From positions 310,001 to 374,000 of the forward strand of contig NZ_JPVR01000081.1 in assembly GCF_000772935.1 (NCBI RefSeq): a stretch of DNA of 64,000 bases. Reading direction: 5' to 3'. Source of the stretch: Lysinibacillus boronitolerans JCM 21713 = 10a = NBRC 103108 (lineage in GTDB: Bacteria > Bacillota > Bacilli > Bacillales_A > Planococcaceae). How positions within the stretch are numbered: the first letter of the stretch is position 1; each line of letters begins with the position of its first letter. The translations under genes and the position numbers were made by a program. The notes below the pieces were generated by a model. It was not told the DNA's origin, ran no database searches, and worked only from the letters and a program-made list of their open reading frames with translations. Below, one piece after another: positions 8,732-17,305 of the stretch.

Positions 8732-10675
8732 TTACTTCTTCATTGTAATAATATTCGTTGAGCCTGCTCGTTGATAGCCAGTCTTTTCAAGTGTAATCTC
8801 TTGCCCCATTAAGCTTGTGAAGACAACTGGAGTAATAACAGAAGGTACTTGATCTTCAATCTGTACAAGGTCTGCTTTTAATAACGCATCCCCACGCTTA
8901 ATTTTTTGACCATCTGTAACGAACAGATCAAAGCCTTCACCATTTAATTTGACTGTATCTAAGCCAACATGAATTAATACCTCAATGCCCGTATCCGATT
9001 TTAAGCCGATTGCATGCTTTGTTGGGAACACCATCACTACTTGACCATCAAATGGGGCATAGACTGCTCCATCTGTCGGACGAATCCCGAAACCTGGACC
9101 CATCAAGCCTGCTGAAAATGCCTCATCAGGCACTTCTGTTAAAGGTAATAAATCGCCAGTCATTGGCATTTCGAAATCACGGAATGTCATCGTGTCATTC
9201 TTCACTGTTTCTTCCATAACAGGCTGTGCAGCTGGAAGTCCTGCATTGGCTGGTGCTGGATTGCCTTTTTTCAAACGTTCTTTTATGGCCTCAGCTAAAA
9301 ACTCAACAGATGTCCCAATAATTACTTGGACATTGGTTTTACTGATACGCATAACACCTCTTGCACCTGTTTGCTTCAATGTTTTTTCATCGACGCTCCC
9401 AGAATCCTGTACAGACAAGCGTAAGCGGGTTGTACAATAATCCACCTGCTTAATATTGTCTTTTCCACCTAATGCTTCAATTGTATAATATGCACGTAAA
9501 TCGACATCATCCGCAATAGCATTTACTTCGCCATCCTCATCCTCATCGTCTTCACGTCCAGGTGTTTTTAAGTCTAATTTTTTGATTAAGAAATAGAATA
9601 CTACAAAGTAAATCGCCCCAAAGCCTAAACCTAAAGGTAATAAGAGCCATGGTTTATCTGCCAGACCAAGGTTGAGTAAGTAGTCACTTAAGCCTGCAGA
9701 GAAGCCAAAGCCATCACGGAATCCAACAAGATAGGCCACAGCCAATGAAATACCTGTTAATACAGCATGGATACCATAAAGAACTGGTGATAAGAACATA
9801 AAGGAAAATTCAATAGGCTCTGTAACACCCGTTAAAAAGGCTGTTAAAGCGATGGAAACGAACATCCCTCCAACGATTGGACGCTTTTCTTTTTTCGCTG
9901 CAAAATACATTGCTAAACAAGCTGCTGGTAAGCCAAACATCATGATTGGGAAGAAACCAGCTTGGAAATGTCCAGCTGATGTGTCTCCTGCTAGGAAGCG
10001 GTTGATATCTCCCTTCACGATTTCGCCTGCAGCATTTGTAAATTCACCGAAATCAAACCAAATAATTGTATTGATTACATGGTGTAGACCCACTGGAATT
10101 AATAGACGGTTGAAGAAGCCATACATCCCTACGCCAAGTGCTCCTGCACCGATCATCCAATTGCCGAAAGCATCAATGCCACCTTGAATTGGTCCCCAAA
10201 CAATCGCTAAAATACTACCTAAAATTGCCATGGTGATGGACGTAATAATCGGTACAAAGCGCCGTCCACCGAAGAATGATAACCATTCTGGAAATTTCAC
10301 ATTATAATATTTGTTATATAATAAGCCTGCCGTAATACCGGCAATAATACCACCAAACACACCCATATTTAATTCTTCGTTAACAGTCTTTAAAACGGCG
10401 ACTAAAACAAGATGCGCAATCGCACCCGCTAGAGCTGCGCCGCCACTACTATCGTGTGCAAAGCCCATCGCAATACCGATAGCAAAAATAATTGGTAAAT
10501 TCCCTAGTATAGCATCACCAGAAGCGGCCATAATACTAGCAATGTACTGGATGGCTTCATTCGGTATGGCCCCAAGCATATCCGCTGAACCTAAACGCAA
10601 TAGTAATGCTGCTGCTGGTAATGTTGCGATTGGAAACATAAGCGACTTACCGATTTTTTGTAAGAAAGCAAACAT
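8732..10675 (-). CDS. nagE: N-acetylglucosamine-specific PTS enzyme IICBA
   Basis: The 647-residue protein is a full EIIC-EIIB-EIIA fusion. Residues 1-370 are the membrane EIIC channel (PIATLPAAALLLRLG near the start, HHVINTIIWFDFGEF in the middle), an acidic linker follows, then EIIB with its phosphocysteine in DYCTTRLRLSV, and EIIA with its phosphohistidine in IEVLIHVGLDTVKLNG. It imports GlcNAc and phosphorylates it. It is the first gene of the operon, with GGGGG seven bases before the ATG. The leader holds a dre operator and a cre-like site. Confidence 0.95.
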   Translation of the reverse strand: MFAFLQKIGKSLMFPIATLPAAALLLRLGSADMLGAIPNEAIQYIASIMAASGDAILGNLPIIFAIGIAMGFAHDSSGGAALAGAIAHLVLVAVLKTVNEELNMGVFGGIIAGITAGLLYNKYYNVKFPEWLSFFGGRRFVPIITSITMAILGSILAIVWGPIQGGIDAFGNWMIGAGALGVGMYGFFNRLLIPVGLHHVINTIIWFDFGEFTNAAGEIVKGDINRFLAGDTSAGHFQAGFFPIMMFGLPAACLAMYFAAKKEKRPIVGGMFVSIALTAFLTGVTEPIEFSFMFLSPVLYGIHAVLTGISLAVAYLVGFRDGFGFSAGLSDYLLNLGLADKPWLLLPLGLGFGAIYFVVFYFLIKKLDLKTPGREDDEDEDGEVNAIADDVDLRAYYTIEALGGKDNIKQVDYCTTRLRLSVQDSGSVDEKTLKQTGARGVMRISKTNVQVIIGTSVEFLAEAIKERLKKGNPAPANAGLPAAQPVMEETVKNDTMTFRDFEMPMTGDLLPLTEVPDEAFSAGLMGPGFGIRPTDGAVYAPFDGQVVMVFPTKHAIGLKSDTGIEVLIHVGLDTVKLNGEGFDLFVTDGQKIKRGDALLKADLVQIEDQVPSVITPVVFTSLMGQEITLEKTGYQRAGSTNIITMKK

Positions 10676-10695
10676 TCATTATCCCCCTTTGGTAT

Positions 10696-10711
10696 AGTTG
10701 TCTAGACCACT
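10696..10711 (-). promoter_or_regulatory. dre operator (NagR/DasR-type GntR site) before nagE
   Basis: On the minus strand the site reads AGTGGTCTAGACAACT, one base away from the perfect palindrome AGTGGTCTAGACCACT recognised by NagR/YvoA and DasR regulators. It lies between the predicted promoter and the nagE ribosome binding site, a roadblock position. The regulator gene itself is not in this window. Confidence 0.8.
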
Positions 10712-10720
10712 TTAGTAAAA

Positions 10721-10734
10721 AAAAAGCGTTTTCA
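10721..10734 (-). promoter_or_regulatory. cre-like catabolite response element
   Basis: TGAAAACGCTTTTT on the minus strand matches 12 of 14 positions of the cre consensus TGNAANCGNTNNCA, differing only at the last two bases. It lies just upstream of the dre site in the nag leader, which suggests CcpA control. Confidence 0.55.
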
Positions 10735-10747
10735 CTAAGTTGCTATT

Positions 10748-10753
10748 ATTATA
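10748..10753 (-). promoter_or_regulatory. Probable -10 element of the nag-pts operon
   Basis: A perfect TATAAT reads on the minus strand upstream of the cre and dre sites. The -35 at the expected distance is weak (TTTATT), which would suit a regulated promoter. Confidence 0.45.
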
Positions 10754-10806
10754 GGCGCAATTCAAAAAAAAATAAATACTTTTTTAATATTTCGTGATGT
10801 CAAACA

Positions 10807-10846
10807 AAAAAACCGCACCCCAATCCGAAATTAGGGCACAGTTCTT
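10807..10846 (-). terminator. Terminator after the ABC-2 permease gene
   Basis: AACTGTGCCCT can pair, with several G-T wobbles, with GGGGTGCGGTT, and a run of seven T follows on the minus strand just after the permease stop codon. Confidence 0.6.
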
Positions 10847-10853
10847 CTATAGC

Positions 10854-11795
10854 TTATGCCGTGACATCACGTTTCATAAAGGTTGAATAACTAATAACAA
10901 GGAAAACTACTGCGTAAATAGCAAGTACTATTAATGAGAAGGGCAGCGTCACATCAGCAATCATGGAGCCACCACCATGTTCATACTGTGTTAAATCAGA
11001 ATGTGTGAGCCAAATATATTTGACGATGTCGTATCGGCTTAAGAACATAACAATCATGCCGCCTGTAAAAGAAAGGAACATCGTTAAACCGATTGCTAAC
11101 GAGCTTGAACGGAACACAGAACCAATCAAAAAGGCAAATAATGTAGACATCACAAAATCGCCACCAGATAATAGGTAATGATAGGCTAAATCACTCCATA
11201 CGGCCTTTTCAACGACCTGTCCATTGACCATTTCTAATTCGACACCTGTTCCCATGCCGAATAAGATTAAGCCGATAAGCGCACTTACCACAACATTGAC
11301 CACATACAATAACAACCCAAAAAGGAATGTTGTCAGTAATTTAGACGTTAACACTTTGGCACGTGACATTGGACGCGTTAAGAGCATTTTAATCGTCCCT
11401 GTTGAAAATTCGCTCGATACAATACTAGCTGCGGTAATGACTGTAAATAAAGTAACAAGCGTCAGCATGCCGCTTGTAAAGGACATAAAGCTTGCAAGAC
11501 TACTATCCTTTTGACTTGGTGCATCATTCGCTAAACGATATTCAGAAATAGCCATCTGCTCTTGAAAGTATGCCTTATCTTCCTCCGTTAAATCTTCCCC
11601 TGCTAGCGTCTCTTTATAGGATTGAATGGCCTCCTGCTCTATGTCCTGCCAGGAGCCCTCCGTCGGGGATTTTACTTCATAATATTTGGTGATTCCAGCA
11701 GGAACAAGAATGACAAGTATCAGCATGGCCACCATTGCCCATGTTCCTTTTTTATGCCATAATTTCATCCACTCATTTTGAATTAGCTTCAGCAA
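10854..11795 (-). CDS. ABC-2 type transporter permease
   Basis: The 313-residue protein has an N-terminal membrane segment (about residues 19-36), an extracytoplasmic loop rich in charged residues, then five more membrane segments, with FSTGTIKMLLTRPMSRAKVL between, the usual signature of ABC-2 permeases. It starts at TTG with GGAGG eight bases upstream, and overlaps the end of the partner ATPase gene by 23 bases, so the two form one exporter. The substrate is unknown; bacitracin-type or lantibiotic resistance exporters look similar. Confidence 0.82.
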   Translation of the reverse strand: MLKLIQNEWMKLWHKKGTWAMVAMLILVILVPAGITKYYEVKSPTEGSWQDIEQEAIQSYKETLAGEDLTEEDKAYFQEQMAISEYRLANDAPSQKDSSLASFMSFTSGMLTLVTLFTVITAASIVSSEFSTGTIKMLLTRPMSRAKVLTSKLLTTFLFGLLLYVVNVVVSALIGLILFGMGTGVELEMVNGQVVEKAVWSDLAYHYLLSGGDFVMSTLFAFLIGSVFRSSSLAIGLTMFLSFTGGMIVMFLSRYDIVKYIWLTHSDLTQYEHGGGSMIADVTLPFSLIVLAIYAVVFLVISYSTFMKRDVTA

Positions 11796-12693
11796 TTTGT
11801 CCGCCTCCAGTCATTTCTAAGAATTGATCCTCTAATGTTTTCTGATGTGGCTGTACAGCAAATAATTGAATACCCGCTTGGACTAGTTGTGTAGTCATAG
11901 CTGGGACATCCTCTTTCTTCATTTCCACCACATAGCCTTGATTCTCTGCTACAAAGGTAAAGTCATGCTGTTCCAGATAAGCAGACACCTGCTCTTTTGG
12001 CTGTGCCTCCACATAATAAAACGATGAGCTTTCATTATGAATATCGCGCAGATCAATTAGCTGTCCATTTTGAATCACGGCCACTCGATCACACATCAAT
12101 TCAATTTCTGATAATAAGTGACTTGAGACAAAGACGGATACGCCCTCTTCTGAAGCAATCTTACGCAGGTACATTCGAAACTCACGAATACCAGCAGGGT
12201 CTAGACCATTCGTCGGTTCATCTAAAATTAAAAATTTCGGTCTGTGCAATAGCGCCTGGGCTAATCCTAGGCGCTGTCTCATACCAAGTGAATACGTAGA
12301 GACCTTTTCATGTATACGATTTTCAAGCCCAACCTGTTGAATGACCTCCTGAATTCGTTCCTTCGTTACATTTTTATGCATCCGCGCAAAGTGTAGTAAA
12401 TTTTTATAGCCTGACATAAATTTATACATTTCTGGATTTTCAACAATCACACCAACCTTACTAATGGCCTCCTCATAATGCTCCTTCAGTGAAAGCCCAT
12501 CGATGATGACATTGCCCTCTGTTGGATGCATAAGCCCTGTCATCATTCGGATCGTTGTTGTTTTCCCCGCTCCATTCGGTCCTAAAAATCCTGTAATTTG
12601 GCCAGGATATAAATCAATGTTTAACTGTTGAATTAATTGCTTTCCTCGAATGGTTTTCGATAAATTTTGCAATTGTACAATTGGTTCTGTCAT
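11773..12693 (-). CDS. ABC transporter ATP-binding protein (BcrA-like)
   Basis: The protein has Walker A GPNGAGKTT, the signature YSLGMRQRLGLAQALL, Walker B FLILDEPTNGLDP and the switch histidine in SSHLL, followed by the C-terminal extension typical of BcrA-like exporters. An in-frame GTG at 12702 overlaps the ribosome binding site AAAGGG, so the ATG at 12693 is used, giving 306 residues. It pairs with the overlapping permease downstream. About 90 bp separate it from the YtrB-like ATPase, so it may belong to the same transcript. Confidence 0.85.
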   Translation of the reverse strand: MTEPIVQLQNLSKTIRGKQLIQQLNIDLYPGQITGFLGPNGAGKTTTIRMMTGLMHPTEGNVIIDGLSLKEHYEEAISKVGVIVENPEMYKFMSGYKNLLHFARMHKNVTKERIQEVIQQVGLENRIHEKVSTYSLGMRQRLGLAQALLHRPKFLILDEPTNGLDPAGIREFRMYLRKIASEEGVSVFVSSHLLSEIELMCDRVAVIQNGQLIDLRDIHNESSSFYYVEAQPKEQVSAYLEQHDFTFVAENQGYVVEMKKEDVPAMTTQLVQAGIQLFAVQPHQKTLEDQFLEMTGGGQIAEANSK

Positions 12694-12780
12694 ATTTTTC
12701 ACCCTTTCTCATCTATTTCGCCTGAGCATTATGCAGTCTGGCACGACAACATTGCTTTATTGACGATTCTTTCTTCCCCT

Positions 12781-13494
12781 TTAGCTATCACTATTTTTTA
12801 CTGAGGGTCGATAAAATCCTTTCATCCACTCAACTGCATCCTTATTAGCCACATCGCGTAATGTTTCCACGTTCTCATAGGCCATGATAGATCCCGCCTG
12901 CAATAAAATAATTTGATCTAAAATAGGCTCTACCTCATATAATTCATGTGTGGATAGCAAAATCGTTTGATTTTCGATGTCCGTAAATTGAATTAAGCCT
13001 TTAATCAGCTGCTCTCTCACTATTGGATCTAGCCCAGCAAATGGTTCGTCCATGACATAATAAGGAACCTCTCGCCCAAGGGTGGCAGCCATTTTCATAC
13101 GACCACGATTCCCCTTTGATAATTGCCGTAGCTTTGTGCGTGTATCTACCTGTAAAAATTGTGCGACGATACAGGCCTTATCATAGGAAAAATCTTCAAA
13201 CTGTGAAGCATAATGCTGGAAGAGCTGTTCACCCGTGTAGTATTCAAAAAACAAATCTGTATCTGGTAAATACGCAATTTTGTCAGCACTTCTACGTGTG
13301 ACCGGCTCACCCTCTAGTGTGATCTCACCAGCAGTGGGTCGCAGTAAGCCAGCTAAAACTTTCATAAGCGTAGATTTACCACTACCATTTTCCCCAACTA
13401 GTCCAATAATTTGTCCAATCGGAAAGGAAAAGGATAGATCCTGTAAAACTGGCTTTTTCTTATATTGAAAAGATACATTTGATAGCTGTAACAT
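12781..13494 (-). CDS. ABC transporter ATP-binding protein (YtrB-like)
   Basis: The 237-residue protein has Walker A GENGSGKST, the signature QLSKGNRGRMKMAATLG and Walker B YVMDEPFAGLDP. The KGN-rather-than-SGG signature and length match the YtrB type. It lies nine bases after the GntR gene and would pair with the membrane protein encoded upstream (13857-14633). YtrABCDEF-type operons in Bacillus respond to cell-wall antibiotics; whether this one does is inference. Confidence 0.82.
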   Translation of the reverse strand: MLQLSNVSFQYKKKPVLQDLSFSFPIGQIIGLVGENGSGKSTLMKVLAGLLRPTAGEITLEGEPVTRRSADKIAYLPDTDLFFEYYTGEQLFQHYASQFEDFSYDKACIVAQFLQVDTRTKLRQLSKGNRGRMKMAATLGREVPYYVMDEPFAGLDPIVREQLIKGLIQFTDIENQTILLSTHELYEVEPILDQIILLQAGSIMAYENVETLRDVANKDAVEWMKGFYRPSVKNSDS

Positions 13495-13503
13495 CCCTTC
13501 ACC

Positions 13504-13860
13504 TCACGCTTTATTTTTCAAAACCACAAGCATCTCTTCCTTTGAAAAGCCCAATGCCTCAATCGATGTTAAAAAATTTTCAGCCAGCTGATTTTTCATC
13601 TCTTCCCGCAATAACTCAATGCGCTCCTCATTGCTCGTAATAAATGTACCCTGTCCTCGTTTGGTTTCCGTTATATTCATTGCCTCTAACTCCTTGTATA
13701 CACGTTGCACCGTATTGACATTGACACCTGTTTCTACTGCATATTCTCGAACGGAGGGAAGTCGATCACCTAGCTGCAACTTCCCCTTCAAAATATCTCC
13801 ACAAATTCGATCGACAAGCTGGCTATAAATGGGTTTATCACGTGAAAAATCCATCGTCAT
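13504..13860 (-). CDS. GntR-family regulator (YtrA subfamily)
   Basis: The 118-residue protein has a GntR winged helix (PIYSQLVDRICGDILKGKL, LPSVREYAVETGVNVNTVQRVYKELE) followed only by a short helical tail, the small-effector-domain layout of the YtrA subfamily. Its start overlaps the preceding permease stop by four bases (ATGA), with GGGTGG seven bases upstream. An inverted repeat AGTGTA-N12-TACACT in front of the operon is close to the known YtrA site AGTGTA-N13-TACACT, so autorepression is likely. Confidence 0.87.
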   Translation of the reverse strand: MTMDFSRDKPIYSQLVDRICGDILKGKLQLGDRLPSVREYAVETGVNVNTVQRVYKELEAMNITETKRGQGTFITSNEERIELLREEMKNQLAENFLTSIEALGFSKEEMLVVLKNKA

Positions 13861-14633
13861 CGTAAAACCACCCTTTCAAGCCACTTCGATGCTGCTAAAA
13901 ACAGCAGTAGTAGTAATAACGTAATGGCTACTTCCTCAACGATATAAATTGAGCCAAGCATCCATTCCATTGTCATTTCTTTCGCTTTTGGTAGATAGTG
14001 TTCGATGTTTTGAAGCGAAACTTCTCCATGGAGGAAGATTGTTCGATACAGCTGACTCTCCGTTACCCGCGCCCAACCAGCTGTGGTTACATAAAACGCA
14101 AACATTGTCAGCACAATCGAAAAACGACCTATTATGCGCTTCAATTGCAAATAAAAAGCTAAAAAGAACAAAAGAATAATAAATAGCATTAATTGTAAAA
14201 TAGTTAATATAATAACAATTATTACCAAAATCAATAATATTTGTCCAGCGCTCGCAATCAGCTCATCCTTAATATTGAAAATGGCTATACTCGTAAAAAG
14301 GGTATTAAAGAGGACATAACCTACTAATGAGCAAACCAATTTTGCTCCGATAAGCTTTGTAATGGAGCTTGTTGAATGGAGCCAGCTCTCCTTCGCTTTA
14401 ATATACAATCGCATTGATGCTAAAAATTGTAAGACAGAATAGAATCCACCTAGAAAAAGAACGAGTATCGTAAATGCAAATGCTAGTTGATGCTCATGTG
14501 CAAAGAGATCGACATACTGATGTAAGATATAGGGAACGATCCAAGATAGCATAAGTCCCATAAATATCCCTACTAAAAACCATGAGCGATAAAGTACCCA
14601 TTCTTTTTTTATAAGTCCTGTAAAGCTTTTCAA
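13857..14633 (-). CDS. ABC transporter membrane protein of the YtrA-type operon
   Basis: The 258-residue protein has about six hydrophobic segments and no soluble domain. It is the first gene of the operon, starts at TTG with GAGGTG six bases upstream, and overlaps the GntR gene by four bases. It is most likely the permease partner of the YtrB-like ATPase two genes downstream. I recognise no closer family. Confidence 0.72.
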   Translation of the reverse strand: MKSFTGLIKKEWVLYRSWFLVGIFMGLMLSWIVPYILHQYVDLFAHEHQLAFAFTILVLFLGGFYSVLQFLASMRLYIKAKESWLHSTSSITKLIGAKLVCSLVGYVLFNTLFTSIAIFNIKDELIASAGQILLILVIIVIILTILQLMLFIILLFFLAFYLQLKRIIGRFSIVLTMFAFYVTTAGWARVTESQLYRTIFLHGEVSLQNIEHYLPKAKEMTMEWMLGSIYIVEEVAITLLLLLLFLAASKWLERVVLR

Positions 14634-14647
14634 TCACAACACCTCGT

Positions 14648-14681
14648 GTCATAGTGTACTAGTCACATATTACACTATGAC
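14648..14681. promoter_or_regulatory. YtrA-type operator
   Basis: A perfect 11-bp inverted repeat, GTCATAGTGTA and TACACTATGAC, is separated by 12 bp. Its core AGTGTA-N12-TACACT closely matches the Bacillus YtrA site (AGTGTA-N13-TACACT). It lies 15 bp before the first gene of the operon, over the likely promoter. Confidence 0.8.
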
Positions 14682-14823
14682 TTATTTGTTGGCAAGTGTC
14701 AAATACAAGAAAAAGGAAATTTTATTTATTCAACAATTACGCTTATGCTCAAAGAAGGTATTCACCTATTAAACACAGAATATATGGATAGCACTCTAAC
14801 ACTAAGCGCAAGGTGGTACTTGA

Positions 14824-15057
14824 ATGGATAAAAGAGTTGTCTTTGATTTTGAAATTGAATTTACTAATGGTGGTGGAATACAAGGGCAGGATTTTCGCCT
14901 TGATATTGATGGAGATGACATATCGGACGAAGAGCTAGCTAAGTATATTGTGGAAGATATGAGGTTGCTCATGGTTGGCAAGGTAACGATCCTTAACAAG
15001 AAAATTATAAATGAAAAACATAAACGAAAACCTCTTGATGAGCAAGAAAGGACATGA
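14824..15057 (+). CDS. Conserved small protein of unknown function
   Basis: The 77-residue acidic protein includes TNGGGIQGQDFRLDIDGDDIS and a long amphipathic DEELAKYIVEDMRLLMVGKV helix, ending in a basic tail. AAGGTGG stands six bases before the ATG. I recall similar small Bacillaceae proteins annotated as cyclase-like, but no catalytic motif is visible, so no function is assigned. It ends six bases before the HAD gene and is probably cotranscribed with it. Confidence 0.7.
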   Translation: MDKRVVFDFEIEFTNGGGIQGQDFRLDIDGDDISDEELAKYIVEDMRLLMVGKVTILNKKIINEKHKRKPLDEQERT

Positions 15058-15063
15058 AGCTCG

Positions 15064-15738
15064 TTGAAAGCAATACTATTTGATTTAGATGATACCTTAC
15101 TTAATCGAGATCATGCTGTCGATCACCTGTTTCATATTATTTTGGAAAAATACTATGGAGCTATTCAGGGTACGCTCAAAAAGGACATGCTGGAAAAATT
15201 TAAGGAATACGATAAAAGAGACTATGGGATTGCCGATAAAACCAATGTTTTATCATCGTTTTTTGATGCGTTTCCATCAGCCTGTCAATTGCCTCGCCAT
15301 GACATGCAAGATTTTTGGGATCAGCAGTTTCCATATTGCTTTTCTATCGATCAACATACGTTGAAGGTTCTCCAAACGATTAAGAAGCATGTACAGGTTG
15401 GCATTATCACAAACGGCACTACTCAGCGACAAAAGGCTAAAATCACACATACAGGCTTAGCTAGCTATTTTGATGTCATCCTTATTTCTGAAGAAGTAGG
15501 ATTAACTAAGCCTGACAAACGCATATTTGAATTAGCACTACATCAGCTCCAAGTTCAGCCAAATGAAGCTTTATTCGTTGGGGATGACTTAGCAAAAGAT
15601 ATTGCTGGTTGTCAGCAAGCAAGGATGAAGGGCATATGGTTCAATCCTCATCGGCTCACGAATAATACTGACATTAAGCCTGATGCCGTGATCCATTCAT
15701 TTGATCAATTAATAAAAGGAAGAGACCTGTTTGACTAG
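15064..15738 (+). CDS. HAD-superfamily phosphatase (second copy)
   Basis: The 224-residue protein has all four HAD motifs: DLDDTLLNRD, ITNGTTQRQ, KPDKRIFELA and GDDLAKDIAGC, with a helical cap between. It starts at TTG, 11 bases after AAAGGA. It resembles the protein at 3291-3956 in sequence and length, so the two look like paralogs about 12 kb apart. The substrate is unknown; family IA members act on small phosphorylated metabolites. Confidence 0.85.
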   Translation: MKAILFDLDDTLLNRDHAVDHLFHIILEKYYGAIQGTLKKDMLEKFKEYDKRDYGIADKTNVLSSFFDAFPSACQLPRHDMQDFWDQQFPYCFSIDQHTLKVLQTIKKHVQVGIITNGTTQRQKAKITHTGLASYFDVILISEEVGLTKPDKRIFELALHQLQVQPNEALFVGDDLAKDIAGCQQARMKGIWFNPHRLTNNTDIKPDAVIHSFDQLIKGRDLFD

Positions 15739-15754
15739 GACTCTTCCTTTAACT

Positions 15755-17305
15755 TTAGACCATTTTCCCTACTACTTTTACCTTTAATCTTGTCGCATTT
15801 TCTGGATGATACGCGAGAGGTGTTTCTTCTACTTCCACTAGCTCAATCGTATCCTCCAGAGCACCTGCTAATACGGCCTGTTTCACAGCCTTGTTTTGTG
15901 CATCCTTTAAGGATTCCTCACGCGGTTCTTTGGAATAAATATAAATTTGCTCATATTGACCACTAATTTGTGCAATCGAGGCACCGATGGCATTCGCTAC
16001 ACCACCATATTCAGATTTTACAATTGTGGAAACGCCTCGAATCTTTTCTGGCACAATGATTCCCCCGCCACCTACTAAGACTAGTGACACATCCTCTGAG
16101 GAAGTTTTCATCTTATCAATCGCCTGTTCTAGTAACGAAGAAATTTCTTCTTGAACGGCTTTGGCAAAGGCTTCATCAATATGTGCGACTAATGTGGAAT
16201 CTCCTACATCTGCTAAGCCTAAACGGACAGCGATATCTGTTGTTGTTAAGGTCGAGCCACCGAAAACAAGGGCCTCCTCACTAATTTTATAGCCTACACT
16301 ATCTGGTCCAACTGTTATTTTGTCGCCGTTCACACGAACAATACTACCACCGCCAAGACCGACTGAAATAATATCTGGCATCCTAAAGTTTGTCCGAATG
16401 TCGCCCACTTCCACGGCAACAGAGGATTCTCGGGGGAACCCATCCTGTAAAACACCGATATCTGAAGTTGTACCCCCAACGTCTAATACCATTGTGTTTT
16501 GAATTTGGGATAAATACGATGCCCCACGAATACTATTCGTTGGTCCACAGGCAATTGTTAAAATCGGGAATTGCTTGGCGTAGTCGATAGACATTAATGT
16601 GCCATCATTCTGGCATAGATAAACTTCTACATCAAAAATGCCTTCTGCTTGTAGCGCCTGTACAAAGCCCTGTGTTGTTGTCTCAATGACCTTACATAAT
16701 GCAGCATTTAGAATCGTAGCATTTTCACGTTCTATTAACCCGACTGAACCTATTAATGAGGAGCAGGAAATTGGGAATTCCTCGCCATAAACTTCTTGAA
16801 TCCATTCACGAACCTGCAATTCTTGATCATTTTTAATAGAGGAAAAGACACCCACAATCGCAATGGATTCTACTTGATCACGCCAATCCTCTAGTAGTTT
16901 TGTAATTTCCTGTTGATCAAGCGCACTCAATAACTGGCCATCGTATTCATAGCCCCCATGTGCGATGGCATAATTTCCTGATAATTTATCAATCATATCG
17001 GATGGCCAAGCTGTATAAGGGAGTACGGAAGCCGTCGCTGGATAGCCTAGTCGAATGACACCCACCTTTGCTAGCTTTTTACGTTCCACAATGGCATTGG
17101 TGCATTGCGTTGTCCCTAACATGGCATGAGTAATTTTTGTTTTGTCAATATTTGCACCCTCTAGTAATTGTTGTAGAGACTTTTCAATTCCCGTTTTAAT
17201 ATCTAAGCTTGTTGGTGATTTCACACTGTAAATAAGCTGGCTATTATGGTCTAAAAGGATGGCATCTGTGTTTGTTCCACCTACATCGATTCCAATTTTA
17301 TACAT
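15755..17305 (-). CDS. Hydantoinase/oxoprolinase family protein (HyuA-like)
   Basis: The 516-residue protein begins GIDVGGTNTDAILLD (nucleotide-binding N-terminal domain) and has ACGPTNSIRGASYL and DVGGTTSDIGVL in the central hydantoinase A domain. These enzymes hydrolyse cyclic amides such as hydantoins or oxoproline with ATP; exact substrate is unknown. AAGGAGG stands ten bases before the ATG. Its start lies eight bases inside the end of the DUF917 gene, so it is the last gene of a coupled three-gene operon. Confidence 0.88.
   Translation of the reverse strand: MYKIGIDVGGTNTDAILLDHNSQLIYSVKSPTSLDIKTGIEKSLQQLLEGANIDKTKITHAMLGTTQCTNAIVERKKLAKVGVIRLGYPATASVLPYTAWPSDMIDKLSGNYAIAHGGYEYDGQLLSALDQQEITKLLEDWRDQVESIAIVGVFSSIKNDQELQVREWIQEVYGEEFPISCSSLIGSVGLIERENATILNAALCKVIETTTQGFVQALQAEGIFDVEVYLCQNDGTLMSIDYAKQFPILTIACGPTNSIRGASYLSQIQNTMVLDVGGTTSDIGVLQDGFPRESSVAVEVGDIRTNFRMPDIISVGLGGGSIVRVNGDKITVGPDSVGYKISEEALVFGGSTLTTTDIAVRLGLADVGDSTLVAHIDEAFAKAVQEEISSLLEQAIDKMKTSSEDVSLVLVGGGGIIVPEKIRGVSTIVKSEYGGVANAIGASIAQISGQYEQIYIYSKEPREESLKDAQNKAVKQAVLAGALEDTIELVEVEETPLAYHPENATRLKVKVVGKMV

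Noticed and set aside
10311-10697. 128-residue plus-strand ORF opposite nagE, also 9852-10187
   Set aside because: Antisense shadows of the nagE membrane domain; compositionally Ala/Pro-rich and without start signals.
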